Assembly: GCF_016482825.1 (NCBI RefSeq)
Contig: NZ_JAEMNV010000009.1
Location: forward strand, 1-64,000
DNA length: 64,000 nt
Source of the DNA: Antrihabitans stalagmiti
GTDB taxonomy: Bacteria > Actinomycetota > Actinomycetes > Mycobacteriales > Mycobacteriaceae
Direction of reading: 5' to 3'
Shown: positions 37,203-46,377 of the stretch, piece by piece
Numbering within the stretch: the stretch's first letter is position 1
How the letters are laid out: each line of letters opens with the position of its first letter
Notes under the pieces: generated by a model
The model's input: only the letters and a program-made list of their open reading frames with translations
The model's database searches: none
What the model was told of the DNA's origin: nothing
Translations under genes and position numbers: made by a program

Positions 37203-38486
37203 TTACTTAGAAGTTCGGCGTGGATGAAATACCCAGCCGCGAAGCAGGACGAAGCGGACGACCGTCGCGGCGAGGTTCGCGAGCACGAGGACGCCGAGCT
37301 CCACCCACCGCGGTGCCGCGGACACGCTGTGTAGCAACGCGAGTGAGCCGCTCGTCAGCGCCAATCCGATGCCGAACACCGCCAGGCCCTCGAACTGTCG
37401 TTTGACAGCGCCCGCCCTTTCGCGCACGCCGAACGTGAACCTGCCGTTGGCCGCGGTGTTGGCAATTGCGGTGATCAGTAGCGCCACCAAGTTCGCGGCC
37501 TGCGCACCGATCGCTCCATGTAGCAGCAGAAACAGCAGAAGATACGCTGCGGTGCTCACGACGCCGACTGCACCGAAGCGCACAGCTTGGCGAAGCAATG
37601 TCGGCGAACCGTGTCTGGTGGTCGGCCGGTCGAGCGCTCCTGCGGCGACGAGTTGGGCGGTCAGGACCTTCATCGGTATTGCACCACTTGCGAAGCCGCG
37701 CACCAGTCGGGCAATACCGACCAGATCGGCCTTTGCGGTCGCGACGATGTCGACCCGACTGTCTGGGTCGTCTATCCAATCCACCGGCACCTCGTGGATC
37801 CGCAGACCGCTGCGTTCCGCGAGTACCAGCAGTTCGGTGTCGAAGAACCATCCGGTGTCGACGACGAGCGGAAGCAGGTGCTCGGCCACGTCGGCGCGCA
37901 TGGCCTTGAAACCGCACTGGGCATCGGAGAATCTGGCCGACAGCGTCGAACGCAAGAGGAGGTTGTAGCACCGCGAGATCAGCTCACGCTTGGCGCCACG
38001 GACTACCCGCGATCCCCGACCGAGGCGTGTGCCGATGGCCAGGTCGGAGTGGCCGGAGATCAGTGGGGCAATCAGCGGGGCGAGCGCCGCCAGGTCGGTC
38101 GATAGGTCGACGTCCATGTAGGCAACCACCGGCGCGTCCGACGTGGACCACACCGCGTGCAGCGCCCGTCCCCGGCCCTTCTGCTCGAGCCGGATCGATC
38201 GCACCTCGGCGAACTCGGCGGCAAGTGCGGCAGCGATCGACGGCGTGTCGTCGATGCTCGCGTTGTCCGCGATGGTGATACGAAACGAGTACGGAAACTG
38301 CGTACTCAGATGCTCGTGCAGTCGTTGAATCGAATCGGCAAGTGCCGCTTGCTCGTTGTACACCGGAACCACCACATCGAGGACCGGTACGCCCTGTTCG
38401 CGGGCGATGGTCGCGGCGTTCGGTCGGGCGTGGCGCGTGTCCGGCCCGGAGGTGGCGCGGGAGGCGATTGTGGTCATGTCACTCAT
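37203..38486 (-). CDS. GT2 glycosyltransferase fused to a GtrA membrane domain
   Basis: 427 aa from the ATG 38486 (a second ATG is at 38477). Residues about 35-265 are a GT-A family 2 transferase of the dolichol-phosphate sugar synthase kind: VVVPVYNEQAALADSI, then the DxD motif in AYMDVDLSTD, and GFKAMRADVAEHLLP. Residues about 295-420 are a GtrA-like domain with four helices (FGAVGVVSTAAYLLLFLL, NTAANGRFTFGVRERAGA). Such fusions make and flip a polyprenyl-phosphate-linked sugar, which the neighbouring GT39 proteins would use. It sits between the two GT39 paralogues, 33 bp before A and 47 bp after B. Confidence 0.9.
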   Translation of the reverse strand: MSDMTTIASRATSGPDTRHARPNAATIAREQGVPVLDVVVPVYNEQAALADSIQRLHEHLSTQFPYSFRITIADNASIDDTPSIAAALAAEFAEVRSIRLEQKGRGRALHAVWSTSDAPVVAYMDVDLSTDLAALAPLIAPLISGHSDLAIGTRLGRGSRVVRGAKRELISRCYNLLLRSTLSARFSDAQCGFKAMRADVAEHLLPLVVDTGWFFDTELLVLAERSGLRIHEVPVDWIDDPDSRVDIVATAKADLVGIARLVRGFASGAIPMKVLTAQLVAAGALDRPTTRHGSPTLLRQAVRFGAVGVVSTAAYLLLFLLLHGAIGAQAANLVALLITAIANTAANGRFTFGVRERAGAVKRQFEGLAVFGIGLALTSGSLALLHSVSAAPRWVELGVLVLANLAATVVRFVLLRGWVFHPRRTSK

Positions 38487-38533
38487 CGTGTCGTCGCGGT
38501 GTGTGTCAGCCTTTTGCACAAGCTGTGCGTGAC

Positions 38534-40390
38534 CTATGAACCGATTTGCACGCTCAGGTCGTAGACCGCCACGCCGTCGATCGTTCGAGCGGTGTAGTTG
38601 GCGGCGACCCACGCGGCGATGTATGCGGCCTCCTTACTGCCACTGGATTCGCCGCCGCGCCCGAACGCCATGGCCCCGCCGACGAAATAGTGAATCTGCT
38701 GATCCGCGACGTATTGTCGGAATTGTTCGAGGGTGGGCGCGGGATCCGTGCCGTTGAACCCCCCGACCGCCATGACAGGAACACCACTCGCCAACTGGTA
38801 GCCCGCTGCATTGTTGGACCCGACAGTCGCTGCCGCCCAAGTGAAGTCGTCCGCATTGCTACTCAGGGTCGTGGCGAGTTCAGCGCCGACCACGACGGTA
38901 CCGAGCAGCCCACCCATCGCTCCCGCACCCGGCCCTCCGCTGCCGGGACCCGCCGACGGAATCGCGCCACTGTGCGGAGTCGACGCTGTCGCAACGGAGT
39001 ACGCAGTGGGTCCAGCGAGACAGGCCGCGAGCGCCACAGCGACAACACCGCGAGCTGCGCGCCCGGAGAGTCTGTCGACGACGAGCAGCAGCACCGAGGC
39101 AAAGACGCCGACGACCGCTATCGTCGGCCGTAGCCACGGCTGCCAGTCGGCATTGCGACCGAGCAGGACACAACCGAGCACGGTGGTCGTCGCGGTCATG
39201 CCGACGAGTGCGATGCGCGCTCGAATATCGTTGCGGCACTGCCAGAGTAGAACCGACCCGATACCGACGACGCCTGCCACCGCAGGCGCTAGTGCCACGG
39301 TGTAATAAGGGTGAACGATCCCGTTCATATAGCTGAAAACGACGCCTGTCACTGCCAGCCAACCGCCCCACAGCAGGATCCCAGCGCGCAGCGGATCGGT
39401 CCGCGGCTTCGAACCGGTGATCCACATTCCCGCGCCGATCGCGATCACAGCCGCGGGCAGCAACCATGCGATCTGCGTCCCCATCTCCGACCCGAACAGT
39501 CGACCCCAGCCCACGTCGTGGTTGAGATTGCCGAGCCCACCTGTCTCGTTGCCGGTGAGCCGTCCCAATCCGTTGTAGCCCAGAGCCAATTCGAGAATAT
39601 TGTTCTCCTGCGACCCACCGATGTACGGCCGCGACGACGCGGGCCACAGCGCGACGAGCGCGATGTACCAACCACCGGAGACGACAACAGCACCCAGCGA
39701 CCCGACCAAGTGCACAAAACGCTGACGCAACGGAGCGTGTGCGGCAATCAGATACACCAGCGCAAAGACCGGCAGCACCAGAAACGCCTGCATCATCTTT
39801 GCGAGAAATCCGAACCCGACCGCAGCGCCCGCAAGCGGAAGCCACCAGACGCTGGACTCCTTTTCGATCGCTCGGATGACACAGTAGGCGGCGGCGACGA
39901 GTAGCAGAACGAGCAGTGCGTCCGGGTTGTCGAACCGAAACATCAGCACTGCGACCGGTGTGAGCGCGAGCAGGGTTCCGGCGATCAGTCCTGCACCAGG
40001 GCCGGCGACGCGTCGCACTGTCGCGACGAGCATCGCAACGGCGGCAACTCCTTCGAGCGCCTGTGGGACGAGAACGCTCCACGAGTTGAAGCCGAAGATT
40101 CGAACCGATAGGCCCATCACCCACAGGGCCGCCGGGGTCTTGTCGACCGTGATGGAACTCGCGGCATCACTCGAACCGAACAGGAGGGCTTTCCAGCTCT
40201 GCGAACCGGCCTGCACCGCAGCGGAATAGAACGAATTTGCCCATCCACTCGCCGAAAGATCGCACAGGTAGAGGACAGCCGTACCAAGAAGAAGTGCGAC
40301 GTATGCCAGCTGCATTCTGCGCGGTCTGCGCATATCTCGCTGTGCAGCAGTCGATTCCGGTCGTGCGTGTTCGAGCATGGTTGTGGGCAT
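38534..40390 (-). CDS. GT39-type polyprenyl-phosphate glycosyltransferase, paralogue B
   Basis: 618 aa (an ATG four codons in is possible). Clearly homologous to the protein at 35259 over its length: WANSFYSAAVQAGSQSWKALLFGS, DKTPAALWVMGL, LMFRFDNPDALLVLLL, SRPYIGGSQENNILELALGYNGLGRL, and the same soluble C-terminal domain (SGVPVMAVGGFNGTDPAPTLEQFRQYVADQQIHYFV). The mid-protein Gly-rich loop of paralogue A is replaced here by a shorter GGLGNLNHDVG stretch, so the two probably use different acceptors or sugars. It begins 51 bp after the trcS-like gene stops, on the same strand, which argues for co-transcription with the two-component system. Confidence 0.88.
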   Translation of the reverse strand: MPTTMLEHARPESTAAQRDMRRPRRMQLAYVALLLGTAVLYLCDLSASGWANSFYSAAVQAGSQSWKALLFGSSDAASSITVDKTPAALWVMGLSVRIFGFNSWSVLVPQALEGVAAVAMLVATVRRVAGPGAGLIAGTLLALTPVAVLMFRFDNPDALLVLLLVAAAYCVIRAIEKESSVWWLPLAGAAVGFGFLAKMMQAFLVLPVFALVYLIAAHAPLRQRFVHLVGSLGAVVVSGGWYIALVALWPASSRPYIGGSQENNILELALGYNGLGRLTGNETGGLGNLNHDVGWGRLFGSEMGTQIAWLLPAAVIAIGAGMWITGSKPRTDPLRAGILLWGGWLAVTGVVFSYMNGIVHPYYTVALAPAVAGVVGIGSVLLWQCRNDIRARIALVGMTATTTVLGCVLLGRNADWQPWLRPTIAVVGVFASVLLLVVDRLSGRAARGVVAVALAACLAGPTAYSVATASTPHSGAIPSAGPGSGGPGAGAMGGLLGTVVVGAELATTLSSNADDFTWAAATVGSNNAAGYQLASGVPVMAVGGFNGTDPAPTLEQFRQYVADQQIHYFVGGAMAFGRGGESSGSKEAAYIAAWVAANYTARTIDGVAVYDLSVQIGS

Positions 40391-40441
40391 CAGTCGATTG
40401 TCGGTTCCGAACCTTGACCGAATATCGGTCGCAGCTATGCG

Positions 40442-41926
40442 TCAGCTGTGATTAGGTAGCCGCACCGTGAATTCCGTCCGTCCCGGCACGCTCTGCACGG
40501 CAATGGTTCCGTTGTGGGCCTTCACCACCGCCGTTGCGATGGCGAGGCCGAGCCCGGTACTGCCCGCACGGCGTGAACGCGAGGTATCCCCTCTGGCAAA
40601 ACGTTCGAAGATCTCGGGCTGCAGGTCGGGCGGTATACCCGGACCATCGTCGCTGACGGTCAGTAGGGCGCCACTCGTGTGGTCGGCCGCAAGCGTCGCC
40701 GTGACGACGGTGCCCGGGCCGGTATGGGTTCGGGCATTGGCAAGAAGATTGGCCAGAACCTGGTGCAGGCGTGCAGAATCGCCTGCCACGACGACCGGAT
40801 CCTCTGGGAGCTCGAGGTTCCAGACGTGGTCGGGTCCGGCGATGTGCGCGTCGCTGACCGTATCGACAAGCAGCAACGAGAGGTCGACCTGCTCGTCCTC
40901 GAGCGGACGACCGGAGTCCAAGCGCGCGAGCAACAACAGATCCTCGACGAGGCGCGTCATCCGCTCGGCTTCCGATTCCACCCTGCCCATCGCGTGTGCA
41001 ACCTGATCGGGGACCTCCCCGCGGCCGCGCTGCGCCAACTCCGCGTAGCCGCGTATCGCGCTGAGGGGTGTGCGCAATTCGTGGCTTGCGTCGGCGACGA
41101 ATTGCCGGACCCTAGTCTCGCTCGCCTGCCTCGCCGACAGCGCGGCCGCAATGTGTTCGAGCATACGATTCAAGGCATCCCCGAGTCGTCCGACCTCGGT
41201 CCGCGGATCGGCGTAGGCGGGCGGAACACGAACCGGCAGTGTGACTTCGCCACGATCGAGCTGCAGATCGGCGACATCGCTCGCTGTCGCCGCGACGCGG
41301 GTGAGCGGTGCGAGCGCACGACGAATGATCACGATCCCGGCCGTCGCCGCGAGCACGAGCGCAAGCGCTGCAACGGCCGCGAAGATCAGCAATACGGTCA
41401 TCAAGGTGTCGTTGACGTCCGACAACGACAGTCCGGTGACTATGACGTCACCGCTGCGGGTTTGCGTTGCGATCAATCGGTATTCGCCGAGCCCCGCCAG
41501 ATCACGGGTGTGCGGCGCACCGTCGATGGGTATGTCCACCAACTGTGCAGTTGCGGTGTCGTCGAGTGCGGCGCGAGCTCCTCTGGTCGTGAGAACTCCA
41601 ACGTCCGTTACTTTTCCGTCGACGATGATCGCCCCGACCGTTCCCGGTGGCTGTCCTGGAGCATCGAGAAAATCCGGTCCGGGCCCGGAGACCTGTGGTC
41701 GACGGATGTCGTCGAACGGTGGTGGCGGAAACTCGTCGATCGCTGCCGACCGATGCCCGGCGTCGGTGAGCTGACCATCGAGTTGGTGCATCAGAAACTG
41801 CTGCAGCGCAAAGGTTGTCGCACCGGCGATGATCACACACACAACGGCGAGCAGAGCGACCTGCCCGACAAGGAGCCGGGCCCGCAACGACCACGCGCGT
41901 GGGTCAGCGAGCCGGCTTGAGGACAT
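40442..41926 (-). CDS. trcS: HAMP sensor histidine kinase, TrcS-like
   Basis: 494 aa. Membrane helix at about 18-42, a periplasmic loop of some 125 residues with a proline-rich stretch (FPPPPFDD), a second helix at about 173-203, a HAMP region, then HisKA with His282 in ADASHELRTPLSAIRGYAEL and an HATPase with N box NLLANARTH, G1 SDDGPGI and G2 GLGLAIA. The gene order and lengths resemble TrcS of M. tuberculosis (phospho-His287). Its start overlaps the regulator gene by 23 bp. The following GT39 genes suggest the system controls envelope glycosylation. Confidence 0.9.
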   Translation of the reverse strand: MSSSRLADPRAWSLRARLLVGQVALLAVVCVIIAGATTFALQQFLMHQLDGQLTDAGHRSAAIDEFPPPPFDDIRRPQVSGPGPDFLDAPGQPPGTVGAIIVDGKVTDVGVLTTRGARAALDDTATAQLVDIPIDGAPHTRDLAGLGEYRLIATQTRSGDVIVTGLSLSDVNDTLMTVLLIFAAVAALALVLAATAGIVIIRRALAPLTRVAATASDVADLQLDRGEVTLPVRVPPAYADPRTEVGRLGDALNRMLEHIAAALSARQASETRVRQFVADASHELRTPLSAIRGYAELAQRGRGEVPDQVAHAMGRVESEAERMTRLVEDLLLLARLDSGRPLEDEQVDLSLLLVDTVSDAHIAGPDHVWNLELPEDPVVVAGDSARLHQVLANLLANARTHTGPGTVVTATLAADHTSGALLTVSDDGPGIPPDLQPEIFERFARGDTSRSRRAGSTGLGLAIATAVVKAHNGTIAVQSVPGRTEFTVRLPNHS

Positions 41927-42677
41927 ATCCCGCCCCTCGCATGGTGTGGATCATCGGCTCGCGGCCACTGTCGATCTTCTTGCGGAGGTAGGAGATATAC
42001 AGCTCGACGATGTTGGAACGGCCACCGAAGTCGTAGCTCCAGACCCGATCGAGTATCTGCGCCTTGCTGAGAACCCGCTTCGGATTCGTCATCATAAATC
42101 GAAGTAGTTCGAACTCGGTCGAGGTCAGGGTGATGAGTTCGCCGTCGCGTGCAACTTCGTGACTGTCCTCGTCGAGGACGAGGTCGCCGACGACGATCTG
42201 CGCCGCATTGGTTTCGGTCGATATGCCGGTGCGGCGCAACAGACTCCGCAGCCGGAGCACGACTTCTTCGAGGCTGAAGGGCTTCGTCACGTAATCGTCG
42301 CCGCCTGCCGTGAGACCCGCTATCCGATCTTCGACGGAGTCCTTGGCGGTCAACAACAGCACGGGCAGGTGCGGTATCTGTTCGCGCAGTTTGCGGAGAA
42401 CGTCGAGTCCGGTCATGTCCGGCAGCATCACGTCGAGCACGACGACGTCGGGTCGCGATTCGCGTGCCCGCGCGATGGCCGTCGCGCCGTCACCTGCCGT
42501 CGTCGTGTCCCAGCCTTCGTATCGGAGCGCCATCGACACCATCTCGGCAAGGACGGGTTCGTCGTCGACAACGAGAACTTTCACCGGGTTGCCGTCTGCA
42601 CGTCGAATGACGATTCGCTCGGGCACCGATGTCGGACTCGGTTGCTGCGGACTCGGTTGGCGGTCGACGACGGGCAT
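41904..42677 (-). CDS. trcR: OmpR-family response regulator, TrcR-like
   Basis: 257 aa, the same length as M. tuberculosis TrcR, with the phosphoacceptor Asp82 in VVVLDVMLPDMTGLDVL at the same residue number. It has a 30-residue N-terminal extension before KVLVVDDE, another TrcR feature. The OmpR-type winged helix is complete: LTSTEFELLRFMMTNPKRVLSKAQILDRVW, SNIVELYISYLRKKID, IHTMRGAGYVLK. Likely targets are its own operon and the divergent Gly-rich protein gene, 185 bp upstream, with inverted repeats in the gap. Confidence 0.9.
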   Translation of the reverse strand: MPVVDRQPSPQQPSPTSVPERIVIRRADGNPVKVLVVDDEPVLAEMVSMALRYEGWDTTTAGDGATAIARARESRPDVVVLDVMLPDMTGLDVLRKLREQIPHLPVLLLTAKDSVEDRIAGLTAGGDDYVTKPFSLEEVVLRLRSLLRRTGISTETNAAQIVVGDLVLDEDSHEVARDGELITLTSTEFELLRFMMTNPKRVLSKAQILDRVWSYDFGGRSNIVELYISYLRKKIDSGREPMIHTMRGAGYVLKPAR

Positions 42678-42861
42678 ACGCTCATTATGTGCAGGTGCGA
42701 TGGGTCGTTGCTGTGCGATTTCTATGAGTGAGCTGTGAACGTCTCGATTCGACTCGTCGGCTAAGCCGACTCAGGCCGTGCTCACAGCGCACACATAGCT
42801 TGCTTCGCCAGTGTGGTCCCCAACAACCCCGATACCTACGTCGATTCGCACAGGAGTACCC

Positions 42862-43443
42862 GTGACCGCGCAGCCAGATACCCAGCCGATCGCCACCACA
42901 ACCGAGCACACCTGGGGCGCACCACAACCCACGCCGGGGACGTGGTCCGCCCGCAAGACCGCCGCTGCCGTCGGCGTTGCCGCGGTGATCGCTGCGGGCG
43001 GCGGCGCGGCGATCTACGCGGCAACGAGCGGCGCATCCAACAACGCCGGAGGTCCCGGCGGCATGGGTGGTCCCGGCATGTTCGACGGCGCAGGCGGGCC
43101 GCAGGGCACCGGTTCTGCCGCCGCATCGTTGCACGGCGAATTCGTCGTCGCGAACCGAGACGGTGGATTCAGCACCGAACTCACCCAAACCGGCACTGTC
43201 ACAGCGATTTCCGCGACCGAGGTCACGGCAACCAGTGCCGACGACTACAGCAGGACCTATGTCGTCGACGCAGGTACGTCGGTTGGGAGCATCGCGGTCG
43301 GCGATACGGCAACCATCCGGGCGACTGTCGTCGACGGTACGGCGACCATCTCCACGATCACCGAAGGTGCACTGACGCCGGGCGCAGGCACTGCTCCGAT
43401 GGGAGGCCCTGGTGGCAGCGCTCCCGGCGTACCTGCGCCCTAG
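42862..43443 (+). CDS. Membrane-anchored Gly-rich protein divergent from trcR
   Basis: 193 aa from the GTG 42862, with AGGAG seven bases before it; the open frame to 42811 lacks a signal. One membrane helix (about 33-54, AAAVGVAAVIAAGGGAAIYAATSG) follows a 30-residue cytoplasmic N-terminus. Next is a Gly/Met-rich segment (GGPGGMGGPGMFDGAGGPQG), then a small beta-rich domain (GTVTAISATEVTATSADDYSRTYVVDAGT, TATIRATVVDGTATISTI) like DUF5666, and a Gly/Pro tail. The same kind of GGMGG/GGP segments occur in the GT39 paralogues encoded in the divergent operon. Exposed outside the membrane, it is a candidate partner or acceptor of that system; inference only. Confidence 0.8.
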   Translation: MTAQPDTQPIATTTEHTWGAPQPTPGTWSARKTAAAVGVAAVIAAGGGAAIYAATSGASNNAGGPGGMGGPGMFDGAGGPQGTGSAAASLHGEFVVANRDGGFSTELTQTGTVTAISATEVTATSADDYSRTYVVDAGTSVGSIAVGDTATIRATVVDGTATISTITEGALTPGAGTAPMGGPGGSAPGVPAP

Positions 43444-43449
43444 CGGCCG

Positions 43450-43893
43450 TCAGCGCGCCGCGATCCTCGTCATCACCGAGCTGTACCCGCCGCCCGGCCA
43501 GACCCAATCGCCCTTGCACACGGTGCCCGACGCGTCGAACTCGCCACGGAAGTAGGCGGGCGACCCTTTCTCACCGCCCCAGATGGTGAGTTGGACCCCG
43601 TCGAATTCCCAGACGTAGGTCAGTGTGTCGCCGGTAGTCGTGTACACGCGCGACACGATGTCCGCACTCGGCGCTTCGCCGAAGCTCCGGTCGTGCCCGA
43701 TGTACTCGACAGACCGAATCGTCTGACCATCGTGGTGGATGTCGCTTCGCTGGACGAGGAAGAATCCGCCTTCGTGCCACTCGAACCGGGTTGCGCCGGA
43801 GATGCCGCCGGACAGGCTCCAGCTTCCGACGAGGCGGTCGAAGACGGCGAGGTCCGCGGCGGGTGAGGTGATGAGTGCGGTGTTATCGGACAT
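43450..43893 (-). CDS. DUF1579-like lipocalin-fold protein
   Basis: 147 aa from the ATG 43893 with AAAGGAG six bases upstream; the start at 43926 is not needed. The first part FDRLVGSWSLSGGISGATRFEWHEGGFFLVQRSDI and the later VYTTTGDTLTYVWEFDGVQLTIWGG are the repeating strands of DUF1579/THAP4-type lipocalin domains, a family with no single known activity. No signal peptide. It ends 6 bp from the Gly-rich protein gene in convergent orientation. Confidence 0.8.
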   Translation of the reverse strand: MSDNTALITSPAADLAVFDRLVGSWSLSGGISGATRFEWHEGGFFLVQRSDIHHDGQTIRSVEYIGHDRSFGEAPSADIVSRVYTTTGDTLTYVWEFDGVQLTIWGGEKGSPAYFRGEFDASGTVCKGDWVWPGGGYSSVMTRIAAR

Positions 43894-44166
43894 GGTGACT
43901 CCTTTGTGTTGTTCGTGCATCGACACCGATACCTCGGAACCCGCTCGCGCTTTTCGACATCGCCGAGCTTTTCTCCGCGGGACAGATCACGCAACGATTA
44001 CGCGTCGTTTCCAGGCAAAGCCTGTTCGAATTTCAGCCCGATTTGTCACATTGGTTACCGACAGTGGGTACCTGGGCCCGAATCGGACGACTCGAGGGAA
44101 CTTTTCGCTCGAACGGGCTAACATTCGGGAATGGTCGTCGGGGCCTGATGCCCAGGGAGGAGAACG

Positions 44167-46320
44167 GTGCGATCGACTGATCGTCGCCGGTCGACCGAAA
44201 TTTCGGGTGCGATCGTTAGGTCCGCGCCCAACGCTGTCGTAGTCACCTCGACCGACAGCGTGATCATGGATTTCAACCCCGCCGCCGAACGGATGTTCGG
44301 AATGTCGAAGGCGGATGCGATCGGCCGCGATGTCGTCGACACGATCGTTCCCGAGTTTCTCAGATCCGAATTCCGGGCCTTGGGAGCCGACTTGTACGCC
44401 GGGAACCTCGCTCCGTCGAGCAACCGGTTTCGATCTTTCGGGCTACGCGCAGACGGAACGACGTTTCCCGTCGAATTTCGCATCGAATCCACATCGATCG
44501 GTATCGACGACACCGAAACGATTGTGCTTATCGGATTCATTACCGATCGCACGGACGATTCCGCTGCGGCGCAGCTCGTTCGCATTCCGGACCAACTGAC
44601 GATCGATCGATCGCAGGTTCGAGAGGTCCGCGAGAATCTATCGGTCGTACTGCGTTCCGCTCCAGTTCTGGTTTTCGCCATGGATCTCGAGGGGATAATT
44701 CGATTGTCGACGGGCGGACTGCTCGCCACGTTCGGATTCGAACCCGGCCAACTCGTCGGCAGCAACATCTTCGAGATCTACGGCGACCGCACCGACATCA
44801 CCGACCACTACAGGCGAGCCATCGCCGGTGAAGACTTCCGTGTTCAGGTCCAGTTGGGTGGTCTGTGGTTCGACACGCAGTACCAACCGATGTTCTCCGA
44901 GAACGGGGAGCTCGAGGGAACTTTGGGGTTGAGTGTCGACATAACGGCACAGATCGTCAGCGAGCGCGCTTTGCGACATCTGGTCGAGACCGACACCGTC
45001 ACCGGACTCAGCAGTCGATTTCATACCGAGAAGCTGCTCGACGAGGCCCTCGCAACCGCTGTACCGCTGACGTTGATCCTCATCGATCTCGACGAGTTTC
45101 GACACATCAACGATTCACACGGCCACGCCATGGGCGACCGTGTGCTGAGCAACATCGGCGAACGGATCCGCGAAACCCTACCTCCGCGTTCGATCATCGG
45201 GCGGCTCGGTGGCGACGAGTTGATCGTCGGCCTCCCGACACAGCATCCGGCCCAGGCGGCGCTCGCCGCGCAGGCCATTCTCGCCGCCGTGTCGCGACCG
45301 ATGCGAATCTCTGTCGACGTCGCCGGTGTCTGCTCGGAACTCGACATCACCATTACCGCGAGCATCGGGATGGCGCTGGCGCCGGCGGATGGGGCAACAA
45401 CGGCCGAGTTGCTGACCCATGCCGACATTGCCCTGTACGCCGCAAAGCGTTCCGGCCGTGCGTCTTACAAGTTCTACAGTTCCGACAAGGACGGATCCAC
45501 GCGCAGGCTGTCCGTCACGACTCGACTGCGGCGCGCGATCGATGCCGGCGATATCCAGGTCGAGTACCAGCCGATCTACGACCTCGAAAGCAACACCGTC
45601 GCCGGCTTCGAAGCGCTTGCCCGGTGGAACGATTCGCATCTGGGCCCGGTCAGTCCCGAGGAGTTCATCGCCTTGGCCGAATCGAGTCCCCTCATCGACG
45701 ATCTCTTCGATCTCGTTCTACATCAAGCACTTCGGGCTGCGGTCGACTGGAACGCGTGTACGCCGCGCTCGGTGCCGGACGACTGGCGGCCGCGGCGACT
45801 CGGCGGCCGGATGATCTCGGTGAGCATCAACGTCGCAGCGAGACAGTTGCACGATCCGCGCTTGCCGTCACGAATTATTGCCGCCGCCCTTTCGGTCGGG
45901 CTGCCCCTCGACTGCGTGATGATCGAACTCACCGAGTCGGCGATGATGGACGACGGACCGACCACACAGGGTGTCCTCAAAGCGCTGCGCGACGCCGGAA
46001 TGGGCGTTGTCATAGACGATTACGGCATCGGCTACTCGAACATGGCGCGGCTCGGCGAACTGTCGACCGAACGAATCCTGGACGGCGTCAAGATCGATCG
46101 AACCTTCATCGCCAATCTGCCTGCGCAACAAGCGACCACGCTGGTCAAGATGTTCCTGACCATGACCGATTCACTCGGTGTCGCGGCGGTCGCCGAAGGC
46201 GTCGAAACAGCCGAGCATCTGCAGATTCTGCGCGGGCTCGGCTATCACTACGCCCAGGGTTACTACTTTGCGAAGCCGATGTCGGCGCTCGACGCCACGG
46301 AACTCGTCTGCGGCAACTGA
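44167..46320 (+). CDS. PAS-GGDEF-EAL cyclic-di-GMP enzyme
   Basis: 717 aa from a GTG preceded by GGGAGGAG. Two PAS domains (about 10-130 and 155-265), then GGDEF (about 275-435) and EAL (about 445-710). The synthetase site reads GGDEL (RLGGDELIVG), which keeps Gly-Gly-Asp-Glu and so may still be active; the phosphodiesterase motif is intact (GFEALARW), with the metal/loop residues SINVAARQL, IELTESAMM, VIDDYGIGYSN and KIDRTF. Both making and degrading cyclic-di-GMP are therefore possible. It stands alone, ending convergently on the SDR gene with a shared 18-bp hairpin. Confidence 0.92.
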   Translation: MRSTDRRRSTEISGAIVRSAPNAVVVTSTDSVIMDFNPAAERMFGMSKADAIGRDVVDTIVPEFLRSEFRALGADLYAGNLAPSSNRFRSFGLRADGTTFPVEFRIESTSIGIDDTETIVLIGFITDRTDDSAAAQLVRIPDQLTIDRSQVREVRENLSVVLRSAPVLVFAMDLEGIIRLSTGGLLATFGFEPGQLVGSNIFEIYGDRTDITDHYRRAIAGEDFRVQVQLGGLWFDTQYQPMFSENGELEGTLGLSVDITAQIVSERALRHLVETDTVTGLSSRFHTEKLLDEALATAVPLTLILIDLDEFRHINDSHGHAMGDRVLSNIGERIRETLPPRSIIGRLGGDELIVGLPTQHPAQAALAAQAILAAVSRPMRISVDVAGVCSELDITITASIGMALAPADGATTAELLTHADIALYAAKRSGRASYKFYSSDKDGSTRRLSVTTRLRRAIDAGDIQVEYQPIYDLESNTVAGFEALARWNDSHLGPVSPEEFIALAESSPLIDDLFDLVLHQALRAAVDWNACTPRSVPDDWRPRRLGGRMISVSINVAARQLHDPRLPSRIIAAALSVGLPLDCVMIELTESAMMDDGPTTQGVLKALRDAGMGVVIDDYGIGYSNMARLGELSTERILDGVKIDRTFIANLPAQQATTLVKMFLTMTDSLGVAAVAEGVETAEHLQILRGLGYHYAQGYYFAKPMSALDATELVCGN

Positions 46321-46335
46321 GGGCGCTTCGCGCCT

Positions 46336-46377
46336 CGTGAGTCCTTTCGGAGGTCGGGCCCTCCGAAAGGACTCACG
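46336..46377. terminator. Perfect 18-6-18 hairpin at a convergent gene end
   Basis: CGTGAGTCCTTTCGGAGG, loop TCGGGC, then the exact complement. It starts 16 bp after the stop of the GGDEF-EAL gene and contains the stop codon of the opposite SDR gene (46373-46375) in its right arm. A bidirectional terminator is the simple reading. The symmetry means both transcripts carry the same structure, so the two 3' ends could also pair. Confidence 0.8.
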
